14,117 bases of DNA from Spirochaetaceae bacterium (GCA_028527945.1 JAQQAK010000056.1:1-14117), one strand, 5' to 3'; shown: positions 1-7,696, counted from the stretch's first letter. Made by a program: numbers and translations. The notes: a model not told the origin generated them from the sequence alone.

Positions 1-1109
1 ACAGGATCTCTGTAAAAATTATTATCATCTACACTTGATTTTACAACAGGCAGCATTCCGCCTGGATTCATATGCAGCCATGTATTGTACACATCTGGTC
101 TGAAAAGAAACATAATAAACTTATCAAGAGCCTCTTTTTTCTCTGCTGAAAAATTATTATCAAAAACACCTATACCGACAACACTACCAAATGAGTATTT
201 ACGACTTCCTGTTATTGTTGTAACAATTCCTGTATTTGAAAGAAAATCATTTGAATATGAAATATTCTCAAGCTCAGTAAAGTTTTTATTTGTTAACGAA
301 TCTGCGGCAATTTCAGGTATAGCAAGGTCGTCCATAATAAATGTTGAATAAAACATCATTGCGGCTTTTTTTTGAAAAAAGAAATCTCTGGCTCGCCAAT
401 TTGTCAAACCCGGAGTAGAATATTCTCTTAAATTTGAATAATAATCTGCAGCCTTGGAGAAAGTTTCTTCATCAAAAAAATAACCATCTTTATCTGAATC
501 AAGCTGAAGCCCCATTGCTCCGGCAAGATGAAGGAAACACTGTTGAGTATAAACGTCATCTTTTTTTCCAAGGACAATACCGTAAACACCATCTTCAAAT
601 TTTTCAAAAACTTGCGCGGCATTAAGTATGGCGTCAATTGTATCAGGCACAGGAAGTTTATATTTCTTAAACAAATCTGCTCGATACCATAAAACTTGAA
701 GCCAGGCTGTGAATGGAACACCAAAAAAAGTTTCTTCTTTTTCTAAAGAAACAAGAGGACCTTTAAAAAAAGAATCTTCACCAATTTCTTTTATAACTTC
801 GCCTATAAAATCGTTATCAAGAACCTTGTCGCTGTTAAAAGCTGAAAGCATGAGAGAATCTGCAATTATCAAATCTGGAGCACCGTAATCATTTTGTTTT
901 GAAATTATGGAAGAAGTTTTGTCATTCTCATTATATTTAATGATATTCACTGAAATGTCAGGATTATATAACTCAAAAGCATCTAAAAGGTATCTTATAG
1001 CAGCCAATTCTTCAGGTTTGGTATTAGAGGTCGCAAGATTTATATTTATTTGAGCATACAATTGAGTTGAAAAGAACAATAAAATAAAGAGTAAAGATCG
1101 TTTTTTCAT
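1..1109 (-). CDS. ABC-type sugar solute-binding protein, 3'-truncated by window edge
   Basis: I translated this frame by hand: it stays open for 369 codons from ATG at 1109 to the window edge, so the 3' end lies outside. Residues 1-19 (MKKRSLLFILLFFSTQLYA) form a Sec signal peptide with a likely cut after the A of LYA. There is no lipobox cysteine, so the product should be periplasmic and soluble. The mature part looks like family-1 extracellular solute-binding proteins (UgpB/MalE type): an early stretch on disordered sequence positions (PEELAAIRYLLDAFELYNPD), 'GAPDLIIADS', 'GVPFTAWLQVLWYRADLFKK', and near the edge 'MNPGGMLPVV', a typical late motif of the family. These proteins deliver sugars to an ABC permease, whose genes may follow beyond the left edge. 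The start overlaps the cyclase stop (TAATG), and AGGAG lies 6 nt upstream, so the two are translationally coupled. The ligand cannot be told from the sequence. Confidence 0.9.
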   Translation of the reverse strand, partial: MKKRSLLFILLFFSTQLYAQININLATSNTKPEELAAIRYLLDAFELYNPDISVNIIKYNENDKTSSIISKQNDYGAPDLIIADSLMLSAFNSDKVLDNDFIGEVIKEIGEDSFFKGPLVSLEKEETFFGVPFTAWLQVLWYRADLFKKYKLPVPDTIDAILNAAQVFEKFEDGVYGIVLGKKDDVYTQQCFLHLAGAMGLQLDSDKDGYFFDEETFSKAADYYSNLREYSTPGLTNWRARDFFFQKKAAMMFYSTFIMDDLAIPEIAADSLTNKNFTELENISYSNDFLSNTGIVTTITGSRKYSFGSVVGIGVFDNNFSAEKKEALDKFIMFLFRPDVYNTWLHMNPGGMLPVVKSSVDDNNFYRDP

Positions 1110-1120
1110 TATTTACTCCT
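1107..1120 (-). promoter_or_regulatory. Shine-Dalgarno and TAATG stop/start overlap
   Basis: On the minus strand AGGAG (1120-1116) is followed by TAAATA and then ATG (1109-1107). The cyclase stop TAA occupies 1111-1109, so stop and start share one base. The ribosome-binding site is inside the last codons of the cyclase gene. This fixes the start of the binding protein and implies one transcript for both. Confidence 0.85.
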
Positions 1121-3244
1121 CACAAGTCTAACGCCGTTCCAGTCATTAGAAGGCTCTTCTTTTAGATATGCTCTGCAATTTCGAATATAATAAAACAAGA
1201 TTTTATCTTTGGAATTAATCTTTCCAGCAGACACAAAATAGTATAAAGCCTTTTTCCACTTGCGTTTGTGATAAGCCTCAAACGCCTTTGTAAAATACTC
1301 AACAAAATCTATTTCAGAAGAACTGCTTTCATCTCTATAGTTCACAAGTTCATATATAGTTTCAACGGTTGTTTTTCCTTTTGGAACAACCTTTTCAAGA
1401 GGTCTGTATAAATATTTTTTTCCAAGATTTTTAGCGACAGTATCACTTATAATAATCTCAGTTCCATAAATTTTATTAAGCCCCTCAAGTCTGCTGCAAT
1501 TATTTACAACATCACCAATAGCTGTATAATTCATCCGTTCGGCTGAACCGACATTTCCAACAACTGCGACACCGCTGTGAATGCCTATTCTTGTTTTAAA
1601 GACAGGGATATTCATGGCCTTCCATTCTGGCGCAAATTTCTCAATTGTTTTTTTTATATTTAAGGCTGCGGAACAAGCCTGCTCCTGATGAAAAGCTATA
1701 TCAGTTGGAGCGTTCCAGAAAGCCATAACCGCGTCACCTATATATTTATCTATCGTACCGTTTGTTCTCAGAATCTCAGTTGAAAGAACGTTAAAATAAT
1801 CTGACAAATAAACCATAAGTTTATCAGCAGATATGCCCTCTGAAATGGTTGTGAAACTTTCAATATCTGTAAAAAGCAACGTCATTTCTTTTAAAGCTCC
1901 ACCTATTTCTGCCCCCTGCCCTGACTCAACAAGTTTTCGCACTAATTTGGAAGGAACATATCTGTTAAAATATCTCAATCCACGTTTCATTGAGGCCATT
2001 TCTTTGGATAAAGAAACAACCTCTACAATATTGGTAGAAACATCAAGCTCTCCATCCAATTCAAACTTCCCAATCTTTTCAGCCTCTTCTACAAGACTGT
2101 TCAGAGGGGATGTAATAAACTGTGAAAGAATAAGGCTTATCGGTATGGATAAAAGGGTTATAACTAATGAAATTAGCATGGATTTTAATGCAATACTTGA
2201 TACTGATTTAAGGATTTCCTTTTCTGATATAGCAATTAAAACATGCTCATCTTTGCTGTATAATTTTGGAAGTTTAACGGTCTTTAAATAATACCGCTTA
2301 TTATCAAGCTTCACAGTAAAACTGGAATTCTCCATTATATTTTTCTTCAAAACCTCATCTGATATAACCTTTAAAAGAGGCACTCCCGTATCAGAAAAAG
2401 AGGTATTAGGTTTAAAATTGTAAGTTTGAGTTAAATAGTAGGGAGCAGTAGTAACCTCAAGTTTTTCATTGTAAAACAAAACGAGCCCGGAAGACTGAGT
2501 ACTTAATTCTTCAAGAAAGACGCTGAGCTCATCAATGAGAACATCAACTCCAAGAACTCCAGTTCTGCTGCCCTCTATTTTTTTCGATATTGTTATCCCA
2601 GTCATATCAACATTAGCAAATTGATATGGAGCAGTTCGTTCACTTTTAGCCGAAGACATTGCCTGTTTATACCAGGGCCGTGTTCTGGGATCATAAGTTA
2701 CATCTAAAACCTTTCTGGAACCGGTTGCACGATATACCGAATCAATATACTTCCATAATCGTACAGGAGAATCCTGCCCGGGAGGGGTAAATTGTCTGAG
2801 AATTGCAAATGATGAGTTTTCTGGAGCACCAACTGACTCCTTTAAAACATCCCCATAATTACCAATAAAAGACATTATTTCATAAAACTCACCATCAGGA
2901 TAACCAAAATATATGGTTTCAATCTGTGGATATGTTTTCAATGTGTTAAGAAAAAATTTTTCAGCTGGATGGTTTTGAATAGTTGCCCGTTCCATCATAA
3001 CAGGAAGACCAGAGGCCTGATCAGTTATATAGAAAATAGGTTTATAAAGATTCTCAATCTTCATAAATATTTCGCTAGAAGTTTTTTCCATCAGTTCCTG
3101 AGCTGTGTCTATTGAACTTCTTGAATTGTACATGTAATTTACACCTACAATAATGCTTAGAAGTATAAAAAAAGAAAAACAAAACACAAAAAACAAGAGT
3201 GCTCTGAACGATATATGTGCACCAAAAAGTTTTATTTTCAGCAT
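1109..3244 (-). CDS. Membrane-bound class III adenylate cyclase (dCache-HAMP-CYC)
   Basis: This 711-aa protein should make cAMP in response to an extracytoplasmic signal. Numbered from ATG 3244: TM1 about 12-38; a periplasmic double-Cache-like sensor about 40-345, with the typical DPRTRPWYKQA near 185-195; TM2 about 350-376; HAMP to about 425; cyclase domain about 452-635; and a TPR-like tail ending in the W-G motif common after class III cyclases. The catalytic set is complete: metal aspartates D460 (FTDIESF) and D504 (IGDAVMAF), purine-selecting K500 and D578 (YTAIGD), and transition-state N581 and R585 (VNNCSRLEG). K plus D predicts ATP, not GTP, as substrate. The frame also opens 36 nt upstream at a TTG (3280), but that codon coincides with a promoter -35, so I prefer the ATG. 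It overlaps the binding-protein gene by one base and may sense the same ligand (inference). Confidence 0.95.
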   Translation of the reverse strand: MLKIKLFGAHISFRALLFFVFCFSFFILLSIIVGVNYMYNSRSSIDTAQELMEKTSSEIFMKIENLYKPIFYITDQASGLPVMMERATIQNHPAEKFFLNTLKTYPQIETIYFGYPDGEFYEIMSFIGNYGDVLKESVGAPENSSFAILRQFTPPGQDSPVRLWKYIDSVYRATGSRKVLDVTYDPRTRPWYKQAMSSAKSERTAPYQFANVDMTGITISKKIEGSRTGVLGVDVLIDELSVFLEELSTQSSGLVLFYNEKLEVTTAPYYLTQTYNFKPNTSFSDTGVPLLKVISDEVLKKNIMENSSFTVKLDNKRYYLKTVKLPKLYSKDEHVLIAISEKEILKSVSSIALKSMLISLVITLLSIPISLILSQFITSPLNSLVEEAEKIGKFELDGELDVSTNIVEVVSLSKEMASMKRGLRYFNRYVPSKLVRKLVESGQGAEIGGALKEMTLLFTDIESFTTISEGISADKLMVYLSDYFNVLSTEILRTNGTIDKYIGDAVMAFWNAPTDIAFHQEQACSAALNIKKTIEKFAPEWKAMNIPVFKTRIGIHSGVAVVGNVGSAERMNYTAIGDVVNNCSRLEGLNKIYGTEIIISDTVAKNLGKKYLYRPLEKVVPKGKTTVETIYELVNYRDESSSSEIDFVEYFTKAFEAYHKRKWKKALYYFVSAGKINSKDKILFYYIRNCRAYLKEEPSNDWNGVRLVRSK

Positions 3245-3251
3245 ATGAAAG

Positions 3252-3280
3252 ATTATAAGTTTATAACAAAATAAGAGCAA
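3252..3280 (-). promoter_or_regulatory. Sigma-70-type promoter for cyclase / binding-protein pair
   Basis: The -35 is TTGCTC (3280-3275), followed by a 17-nt spacer and a perfect -10 TATAAT (3257-3252). The -10 ends only 7 nt before the preferred cyclase ATG (3244), so the transcript should start at or almost at the start codon, with no room for a Shine-Dalgarno. It follows the upstream operon's terminator. Confidence 0.65.
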
Positions 3281-3349
3281 GCAATATTAATATAAGTTAA
3301 AATATAATGAATAGAGAGAGCTGGAGCAAAACAGGAGCCGAGCATTATT

Positions 3350-3388
3350 AAAAAATTCTGTTGAAAGGTTTCTACTAACAACAGAATT
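3350..3388 (-). terminator. Intrinsic terminator after the MBL-fold gene
   Basis: On the minus strand AATTCTGTTG (3388-3379) pairs perfectly over 10 bp with CAACAGAATT (3363-3354) across a 15-nt loop. The stem ends in a run of six T (3355-3350). It lies 17 nt after the hydrolase stop and closes the PTS permease unit before the cyclase promoter. Confidence 0.8.
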
Positions 3389-3405
3389 ATAATTCAATAT
3401 CTTTT

Positions 3406-4221
3406 CTAAACAGCCTTTTCCTGCAAGTACTTAATATTACCTTCTTTTCCATCAAGACGTTTATCATATTCCTGCTCTTTAGCCGCAAAAAGATGAAACC
3501 CATGAATATTAACAGGCTGATGATCATCCTTTCCGGATAAAATTAAATCACAACATTCAATGACATTATCCAAAAGTTCCTTAGGTGATGTAAAAGTTCC
3601 ATGATTTCTATATATTCTGTCATACTCATTTTCATACTGTTTTAGATTTAATAAAGACTCACGGTATTCTGATACCGTTGATGAAAACTCATCAAAAAGA
3701 AGAACTCCAACACCACAAGCATCTCCAAATATTATGGTTCGCTCTTCTATTAAAAGAGGGCATAAAATGCCAGGAGTATGACCTTTAGCAGCAATCATTT
3801 TTATATTAAGACCTCCAAGATCAAATTCATCTCCTTCATGAAGATCACGAATTCCCTCTGTTAAAGTCGGAACCAAATTATCATCAGGAATAAAAGATGT
3901 TTCTTCATGCCCCTTCATATCAGCTAAACGTCTTTCCATATCGCCAAAACTGTCAAACACAGGCTTGTCTGCGGGATTCATATAGACCTCATCAAATAAA
4001 GCGGCAGCCCCCATATGATCATGATGCCCATGAGTAAGAACAACAAAAACAGGTTTATCCGTAATTGTAGCAACAAAAGCCTTCAAATCACCATAACCAC
4101 AGCATGTATCTAATAGACAGGCTTTATTATCTCCAACAACCAGGTAACAGCAGACACCACTTATTTCAGTTATTCGATACAACCTGTCGCTTAACTTTTC
4201 AGAAGAAAAGATTTCTTTCAT
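3406..4221 (-). CDS. Metallo-beta-lactamase-fold hydrolase
   Basis: This 271-aa cytoplasmic protein has no signal peptide. The complete binuclear metal site of the MBL fold is visible: H64, H66, D68 and H69 in THGHHDHMG, H148 in KGHTPG, D167 in FGDACG and H207 in RNHGT. The layout fits glyoxalase-II/lactonase-like hydrolases, and the length is usual. The cysteine-rich early stretch (VCCYLVV and LLDTCCGYG, residues 23-44) is notable. The substrate cannot be named. The gene follows the IIBC permease by 115 nt with no promoter that I recognise, and it precedes the terminator at 3350-3388, so it probably belongs to the sugar unit; removal of a toxic sugar-phosphate by-product is one possible role (inference). 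Its Shine-Dalgarno is AGGAG, 9 nt before ATG. A weak terminator-like hairpin just upstream may reduce its expression. Confidence 0.9.
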   Translation of the reverse strand: MKEIFSSEKLSDRLYRITEISGVCCYLVVGDNKACLLDTCCGYGDLKAFVATITDKPVFVVLTHGHHDHMGAAALFDEVYMNPADKPVFDSFGDMERRLADMKGHEETSFIPDDNLVPTLTEGIRDLHEGDEFDLGGLNIKMIAAKGHTPGILCPLLIEERTIIFGDACGVGVLLFDEFSSTVSEYRESLLNLKQYENEYDRIYRNHGTFTSPKELLDNVIECCDLILSGKDDHQPVNIHGFHLFAAKEQEYDKRLDGKEGNIKYLQEKAV

Positions 4222-4237
4222 TTATTATTACTCCTAT

Positions 4238-4259
4238 AAAAAATCCTGCATAACTGCAG
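4238..4259 (-). terminator. Weak terminator-like hairpin upstream of MBL-fold gene
   Basis: On the minus strand CTGCA (4259-4255), loop GTTA, TGCAG (4250-4246), then GA and six T (4243-4238). The stem is only 5 bp, extendable by ATC/GAT around a bulge, so read-through is likely. It sits directly before the hydrolase ribosome-binding site and could be an attenuator between permease and hydrolase. Confidence 0.4.
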
Positions 4260-4270
4260 ATTTAAAGAAT

Positions 4271-4327
4271 GGAGCTTACACGTGTGGCATGTAAACTCCA
4301 AAATAATAAAGTACACATAAGTACTTT
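4271..4327 (-). other. Two hairpins in the IIBC-MBL intergenic region
   Basis: The proximal one (4327-4308) is AAAGTAC, loop TTATGT, GTACTTT, followed by ATTATTTT; it could be a weak terminator for the permease. The distal one (4299-4271) is a 10-bp stem with one G-U pair, GGAGTTTACA with TGTAAGCTCC, around a 9-nt loop and without a T tract. With the hairpin at 4238-4259 they fill almost the whole 115-nt gap, which suggests RNA processing or stability control. Confidence 0.5.
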
Positions 4328-4336
4328 TTCATTAAC

Positions 4337-5743
4337 TTATTTCACAATGTCTTCGTCTAATTTCATGAAAAACATTACAAGGAATCCACTAACAACACCA
4401 ACAACCATAGTAACGACCATAGCAATATAGTTATGAGCATCTCCTCCAATAAAAGCAGGAAGCAGATAAATTCCATTACTTGTATTTAGAATATATGCTG
4501 TAAGATTCATTAGTCCTGCAATAAATCCAGTTATAGCACCTGATATAACTCCAGCCCAAAGTGGTGTCTTATAAGGAACACTTAATCCATAAAGCAAGGG
4601 TTCTCCAACTCCTCCGATTAACCAGGTAAAAGCATATCCGAGAACGAGACTTTTATTCTTTTTCTGCTTGAATTTAAAGAAACAAGCTATGGCAATACCT
4701 AAACCAGGCCATGAAGCGGCCAAAATTGCAGGCTCCATAAATGAATCGTATCCTAACTGAGGAAAGGTAACAAAAAGATATGTAAACAATACCGGATGCA
4801 TACCTGTAAGAACAATAATACCAAAAAATCCTCCCAGAATAGCCATTGCCAGAGGACCTGCGACATTATTTAAATTGATAATACCAGTACATATATATTT
4901 ACCCAAGAATGCTCCAGCTGGACCTAATACACAAAGAGAAAGAGGAAGCATGACAAGTAAGGTTCCTAAAGGAACAAGAAAAACCTTTAAAACGTCTGGC
5001 GAATACTTCTTAAAAAATCTTTCAACATAAGACATTATCCAAACAACAAGCATCATGGGAATAACAGTTGATGAATAATTCTGGACAAGACAAGGTATAC
5101 CATACACTTTAAAAGGAATAGCATTTGATGCCATTTCTATCATTGTTGGATTAAGCATTACAGCGCCTATCATCATGGCTATTGGAATACTACAGTTTCT
5201 TTTCTTTGCAGCAGAAAATCCAATAAAAACTGGAAGATAATAAAAACCTGAATTACCAACAAATGTGAATAATTTATAAATATCACTCTCTGTTGTAACA
5301 ACATTTGCAAGTTGAGGACCAAGTATGGCAGCAATAGTCTTACATAATGAAGCAACTAATAAAATTGGAATAAGTGGGGTTAAACTTCCGGATAAATAAT
5401 TGAAAATAGCATTAATAACAGAATTCTTTTCAGCTAATTTCTTACCATCTTTAGCCTTAGCAATAGAATCAGAACTCTGACAATCACACATTCCAATAAG
5501 TTCAGAATAAACACGCTCTACTGTAGTTCCAATAATAACCTGAAATTGACCGCCTGAAAAAACAACTCCGGCAACACCTTCAATCTGCTTGATAGCATCT
5601 TTATCAGGCAGACTCGTATCATTCAAATCAAATCTTAGACGTGTCATACAATGTGTAAGCTGGACAACATTTTCTTTACCGCCTACACCATCTAATACTT
5701 TGGCAGCAATTTCCTGATATTTTTTGGTCTTCTCCTTCTCCAT
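4337..5743 (-). CDS. PTS IIBC sugar permease, glucose/glucoside superfamily (disaccharide type)
   Basis: This 468-aa inner-membrane protein imports and phosphorylates a sugar. Residues 1-85 are the IIB domain: LTHCMTRLRF contains the phosphorylated C32, and GGQFQVIIGT closes the domain. After a linker (about 86-108), residues 110-460 form the multi-span IIC channel, with a TGMHP motif (H316) and GGVGEPLLYG (E381), which replaces the usual GITEP motif. There is no C-terminal IIA domain, so the length matches TreB-like IIBC enzymes and not the roughly 620-aa IIBCA forms; the separate IIA gene at 8003-8482 would supply phosphate. Context with a GH65 phosphorylase/phosphoglucomutase suggests trehalose or maltose, but the sequence does not decide it. 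A RAT/terminator leader precedes it. The Shine-Dalgarno AAGGAG is 5 nt before ATG. Confidence 0.93.
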   Translation of the reverse strand: MEKEKTKKYQEIAAKVLDGVGGKENVVQLTHCMTRLRFDLNDTSLPDKDAIKQIEGVAGVVFSGGQFQVIIGTTVERVYSELIGMCDCQSSDSIAKAKDGKKLAEKNSVINAIFNYLSGSLTPLIPILLVASLCKTIAAILGPQLANVVTTESDIYKLFTFVGNSGFYYLPVFIGFSAAKKRNCSIPIAMMIGAVMLNPTMIEMASNAIPFKVYGIPCLVQNYSSTVIPMMLVVWIMSYVERFFKKYSPDVLKVFLVPLGTLLVMLPLSLCVLGPAGAFLGKYICTGIINLNNVAGPLAMAILGGFFGIIVLTGMHPVLFTYLFVTFPQLGYDSFMEPAILAASWPGLGIAIACFFKFKQKKNKSLVLGYAFTWLIGGVGEPLLYGLSVPYKTPLWAGVISGAITGFIAGLMNLTAYILNTSNGIYLLPAFIGGDAHNYIAMVVTMVVGVVSGFLVMFFMKLDEDIVK

Positions 5744-5803
5744 AAAAGCTCCTTAAAAATTAATTATACAACCCAATACAAACTGTAATTTTAGGTTATC
5801 TAC

Positions 5804-5854
5804 AAAAAAAAACTCAGCACAAACCGAAACAATACTGTTCGATTTTGTACTGAG
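5804..5854 (-). terminator. Leader attenuator (terminator) of the IIBC gene
   Basis: On the minus strand CTCAGTACAAA (5854-5844) pairs over 11 bp, with one U-G, with TTTGTGCTGAG (5823-5813). The stem extends inward with TCGAA/TTCGG after a one-base bulge. Nine T follow (5812-5804). The first stem base is the last base of the RAT, so RAT and terminator are mutually exclusive. It stops transcription about 60 nt before the IIBC start unless antitermination occurs. Confidence 0.88.
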
Positions 5855-5879
5855 GTAATGCCCAAAAAGGTAACAATCC
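5854..5879 (-). promoter_or_regulatory. RAT antiterminator site 2 (LicT/BglG target) upstream of IIBC
   Basis: The minus strand starts with GGATTGTTAC, identical to the conserved 5' half of BglG/LicT/SacY antiterminator RNAs and to the site at 9447-9473. It continues CTTTTTGGGCATTACC. The 3' half is diverged from the usual GCAGGCAAAACC. Position is decisive: it overlaps the 5' strand of the terminator stem and lies just downstream of a promoter. Confidence 0.82.
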
Positions 5880-5896
5880 TTCAAATACAAACTCTA

Positions 5897-5924
5897 TCTA
5901 TAATCAAGAGATTTATATTTTCAA
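5897..5924 (-). promoter_or_regulatory. Probable sigma-70-type promoter of the IIBC-MBL unit
   Basis: TTGAAA (5924-5919), a 16-nt spacer, then TATAGA (5902-5897). Start of transcription would fall near 5890, about 11 nt before the RAT. This gives the permease its own start separate from the enzyme I operon. Confidence 0.55.
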
Positions 5925-5940
5925 TTTCATTAGAACTTCT

Positions 5941-5970
5941 AAAAACTTCCACAATAAAAATGAAGTTTTT
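5941..5970 (-). terminator. Possible weak terminator after enzyme I
   Basis: AAAAACTTC (minus 5970-5962) pairs with GAAGTTTTT (5949-5941) across a 12-nt loop. It lies 40 nt after the enzyme I stop and just before the IIBC promoter. The stem is AT-rich and the T run is inside the stem, not behind it, so termination is uncertain; some read-through into the IIBC leader is likely. Confidence 0.35.
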
Positions 5971-6009
5971 TTTAAAAAAGTCCTGAAAAGTTAATTTTTG
6001 CAAAAAGAA

Positions 6010-7644
6010 CTACATAAAAATGCTCCCGGATTCTCTTATTCTCTTTCGAAGGGGAAGAACCTTTGGAGGAGCTACAGAAAGCTCATCAATTCCGGATTCA
6101 ATAAAAAAATCTGTAAGCTCAAGATCCGCTGCCATTTCTCCGCAAACACCAACCCATATCCCCTTTTTATGAGCGTTTTCTGCGGTAAGTTTAATTAAAT
6201 CAAGAACAGCCTTATGATGCGGCTCTGCGTAAGAAGTAAGTCGAGGATTCTGCCTGTCAAGAGCCAGGGTATACTGGGAAAGGTCGTTTGTTCCGATACT
6301 GAAAAAGTCGGCCTCTTCTGCAAGATCCGCGCTTATTATTGCGGCTGCCGGAGTTTCTATCATAATTCCAATCTTGACATCATGGTTATAATCAAAACCG
6401 TCCTTATCCAACTCAAGACAGACCTCTTTAATTAAATCTTTTATTTTTATAATTTCTTCAACGCTGATTATCATTGGAAACATTATTGAAATGCTGCCAA
6501 AAGCAGAAGCACGGTACAAAGCTCTAAGCTGTGTTTTGAAAATCTCGGTTCTTTCAAAGCATAGCCTCACAGCTCGTAATCCCAATGCGGGATTATCTTC
6601 TTCTGGTAAATCAAGATAATCTACTTGTTTATCAGCGCCGATATCTAATGTTCGAATAATGACCTCAGCGCCATTAAGACTTTCAGCTACACTTCGGTAA
6701 ACCTCAAGCTGTTCATCTTCTGAAGGCAGTTTTTTACGGCCAAGAAAGATAAACTCACTTCTAAAAAGGCCAATCCCTTCAGCATCATTCTTTTTTACAA
6801 GGTTAACCTCTGAAAGGTCCCCAATGTTGGCGTATAATTTTATCTTTCGTCCTTTTGTCGTAACAGTCTCTTTGCCTATTTCATCAAGATACTGTTGCTG
6901 TTCAAACTTGCTTTCCTTTATTTTTTTCTGATACATATCAAGTGTCTGCTCATCAGGCTCTATAATCACCACACCATTGTCAGCATCTACAACAGCCTGC
7001 CTCCCATTTAATGAATCATCATATATGTCTTCAAGACCAACTATTGAAGGTATCCCCATAGTCCGCGACAAAATTGCTGTATGAGAATTATTTGTACCGT
7101 ATTTTGTAACAATTGAAAGAATTTTATCACGCTCAAGCTGAACAGTCTGGCTGGGAGTTAAATCTTCAGCGGCTAAAATTACAGGGCCGTTAAATTGGTT
7201 CAGAGGTTCGACATCAGATCTGAGAATTGAAATAATCCGGTTTGTAATATCCATTATATCTGATTTTCGCTCTTCAATATAAGCGACACCGGATTCGTTT
7301 AAAAACTCTGTCAAAAAATCAATAGCTGAAAAAACCGCGTATTCAGCAGAAACACTTTCTCCTTTTATTTTATTGATAACAAAGTCCTGATAATCATCAT
7401 CTTCGATCATCATGGAATGAATCATAAAAATCTGGGCGGCTTCCTCACCTACCTTACTGACAGAGTCTTCACTTAAAGCCTGAAGCTGAGAAATTGCCTG
7501 TTCACAGGCAGCCGAGAATCTTTCAATCTCCGGCTTATAATCCTCAACAACTTTTTTTTCTATCTTATTATCTGTATGCTTAAAAATGAAGATATTTCCC
7601 AATGTGATTCCACCGGAAACACCTTCCCCCTGAAAACTATTCAC
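6010..7644 (-). CDS. ptsI: PTS enzyme I (PEP-protein phosphotransferase)
   Basis: This is the first cytoplasmic step of the PTS: PEP phosphorylates enzyme I, which passes the phosphate to HPr. At 544 aa it is slightly shorter than typical enzyme I (about 570). The HPr-binding and swivel part occupies about 1-225, with the phosphorylated H188 in GTNNSHTAILSR. The PEP-binding barrel occupies about 255-540, with R295 (GLFRSEF), R331 (RTLDIGADK), GIMIETPAA, the signature IGTNDLSQYTLALDR and the catalytic C501 in VGVCGEMA. All key residues are present. The start is GTG at 7644, with AAGGGG 5 nt upstream. It is the last gene of the licT-IIA-HPr-EI set, 64 nt after HPr, and that gap holds a perfect hairpin. 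It probably serves the IIBC permease directly downstream, but could serve other PTS permeases in the cell too. Confidence 0.97.
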   Translation of the reverse strand: MNSFQGEGVSGGITLGNIFIFKHTDNKIEKKVVEDYKPEIERFSAACEQAISQLQALSEDSVSKVGEEAAQIFMIHSMMIEDDDYQDFVINKIKGESVSAEYAVFSAIDFLTEFLNESGVAYIEERKSDIMDITNRIISILRSDVEPLNQFNGPVILAAEDLTPSQTVQLERDKILSIVTKYGTNNSHTAILSRTMGIPSIVGLEDIYDDSLNGRQAVVDADNGVVIIEPDEQTLDMYQKKIKESKFEQQQYLDEIGKETVTTKGRKIKLYANIGDLSEVNLVKKNDAEGIGLFRSEFIFLGRKKLPSEDEQLEVYRSVAESLNGAEVIIRTLDIGADKQVDYLDLPEEDNPALGLRAVRLCFERTEIFKTQLRALYRASAFGSISIMFPMIISVEEIIKIKDLIKEVCLELDKDGFDYNHDVKIGIMIETPAAAIISADLAEEADFFSIGTNDLSQYTLALDRQNPRLTSYAEPHHKAVLDLIKLTAENAHKKGIWVGVCGEMAADLELTDFFIESGIDELSVAPPKVLPLRKRIRESGSIFM

Positions 7645-7671
7645 TTATACCCCTTTAAACTTCAGAGCCTC

Positions 7672-7696
7672 TTTCAAAACTTACTAAGTTTTGAAA
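7672..7696 (-). other. Perfect hairpin between HPr and enzyme I genes
   Basis: TTTCAAAACTT and AAGTTTTGAAA form an 11-bp perfect stem with a 3-nt loop. No T tract follows on the minus strand (GAGGC comes next), so it is not an ordinary terminator. It may protect or cut the message so that HPr is made in excess over enzyme I (inference). Confidence 0.6.

Noticed and set aside
85..724. Short open frames on both strands inside 1-1109
   Set aside because: They lie in other frames of the solute-binding protein gene, which is open for 369 codons with a signal peptide, a Shine-Dalgarno and recognisable family motifs. I re-read that frame base by base and found no frameshift.
3245..3280. TTG at 3280 as start of the cyclase
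   Set aside because: The codon coincides with the -35 of a good promoter, has no ribosome-binding site, and the extra 12 residues add nothing to the fold.
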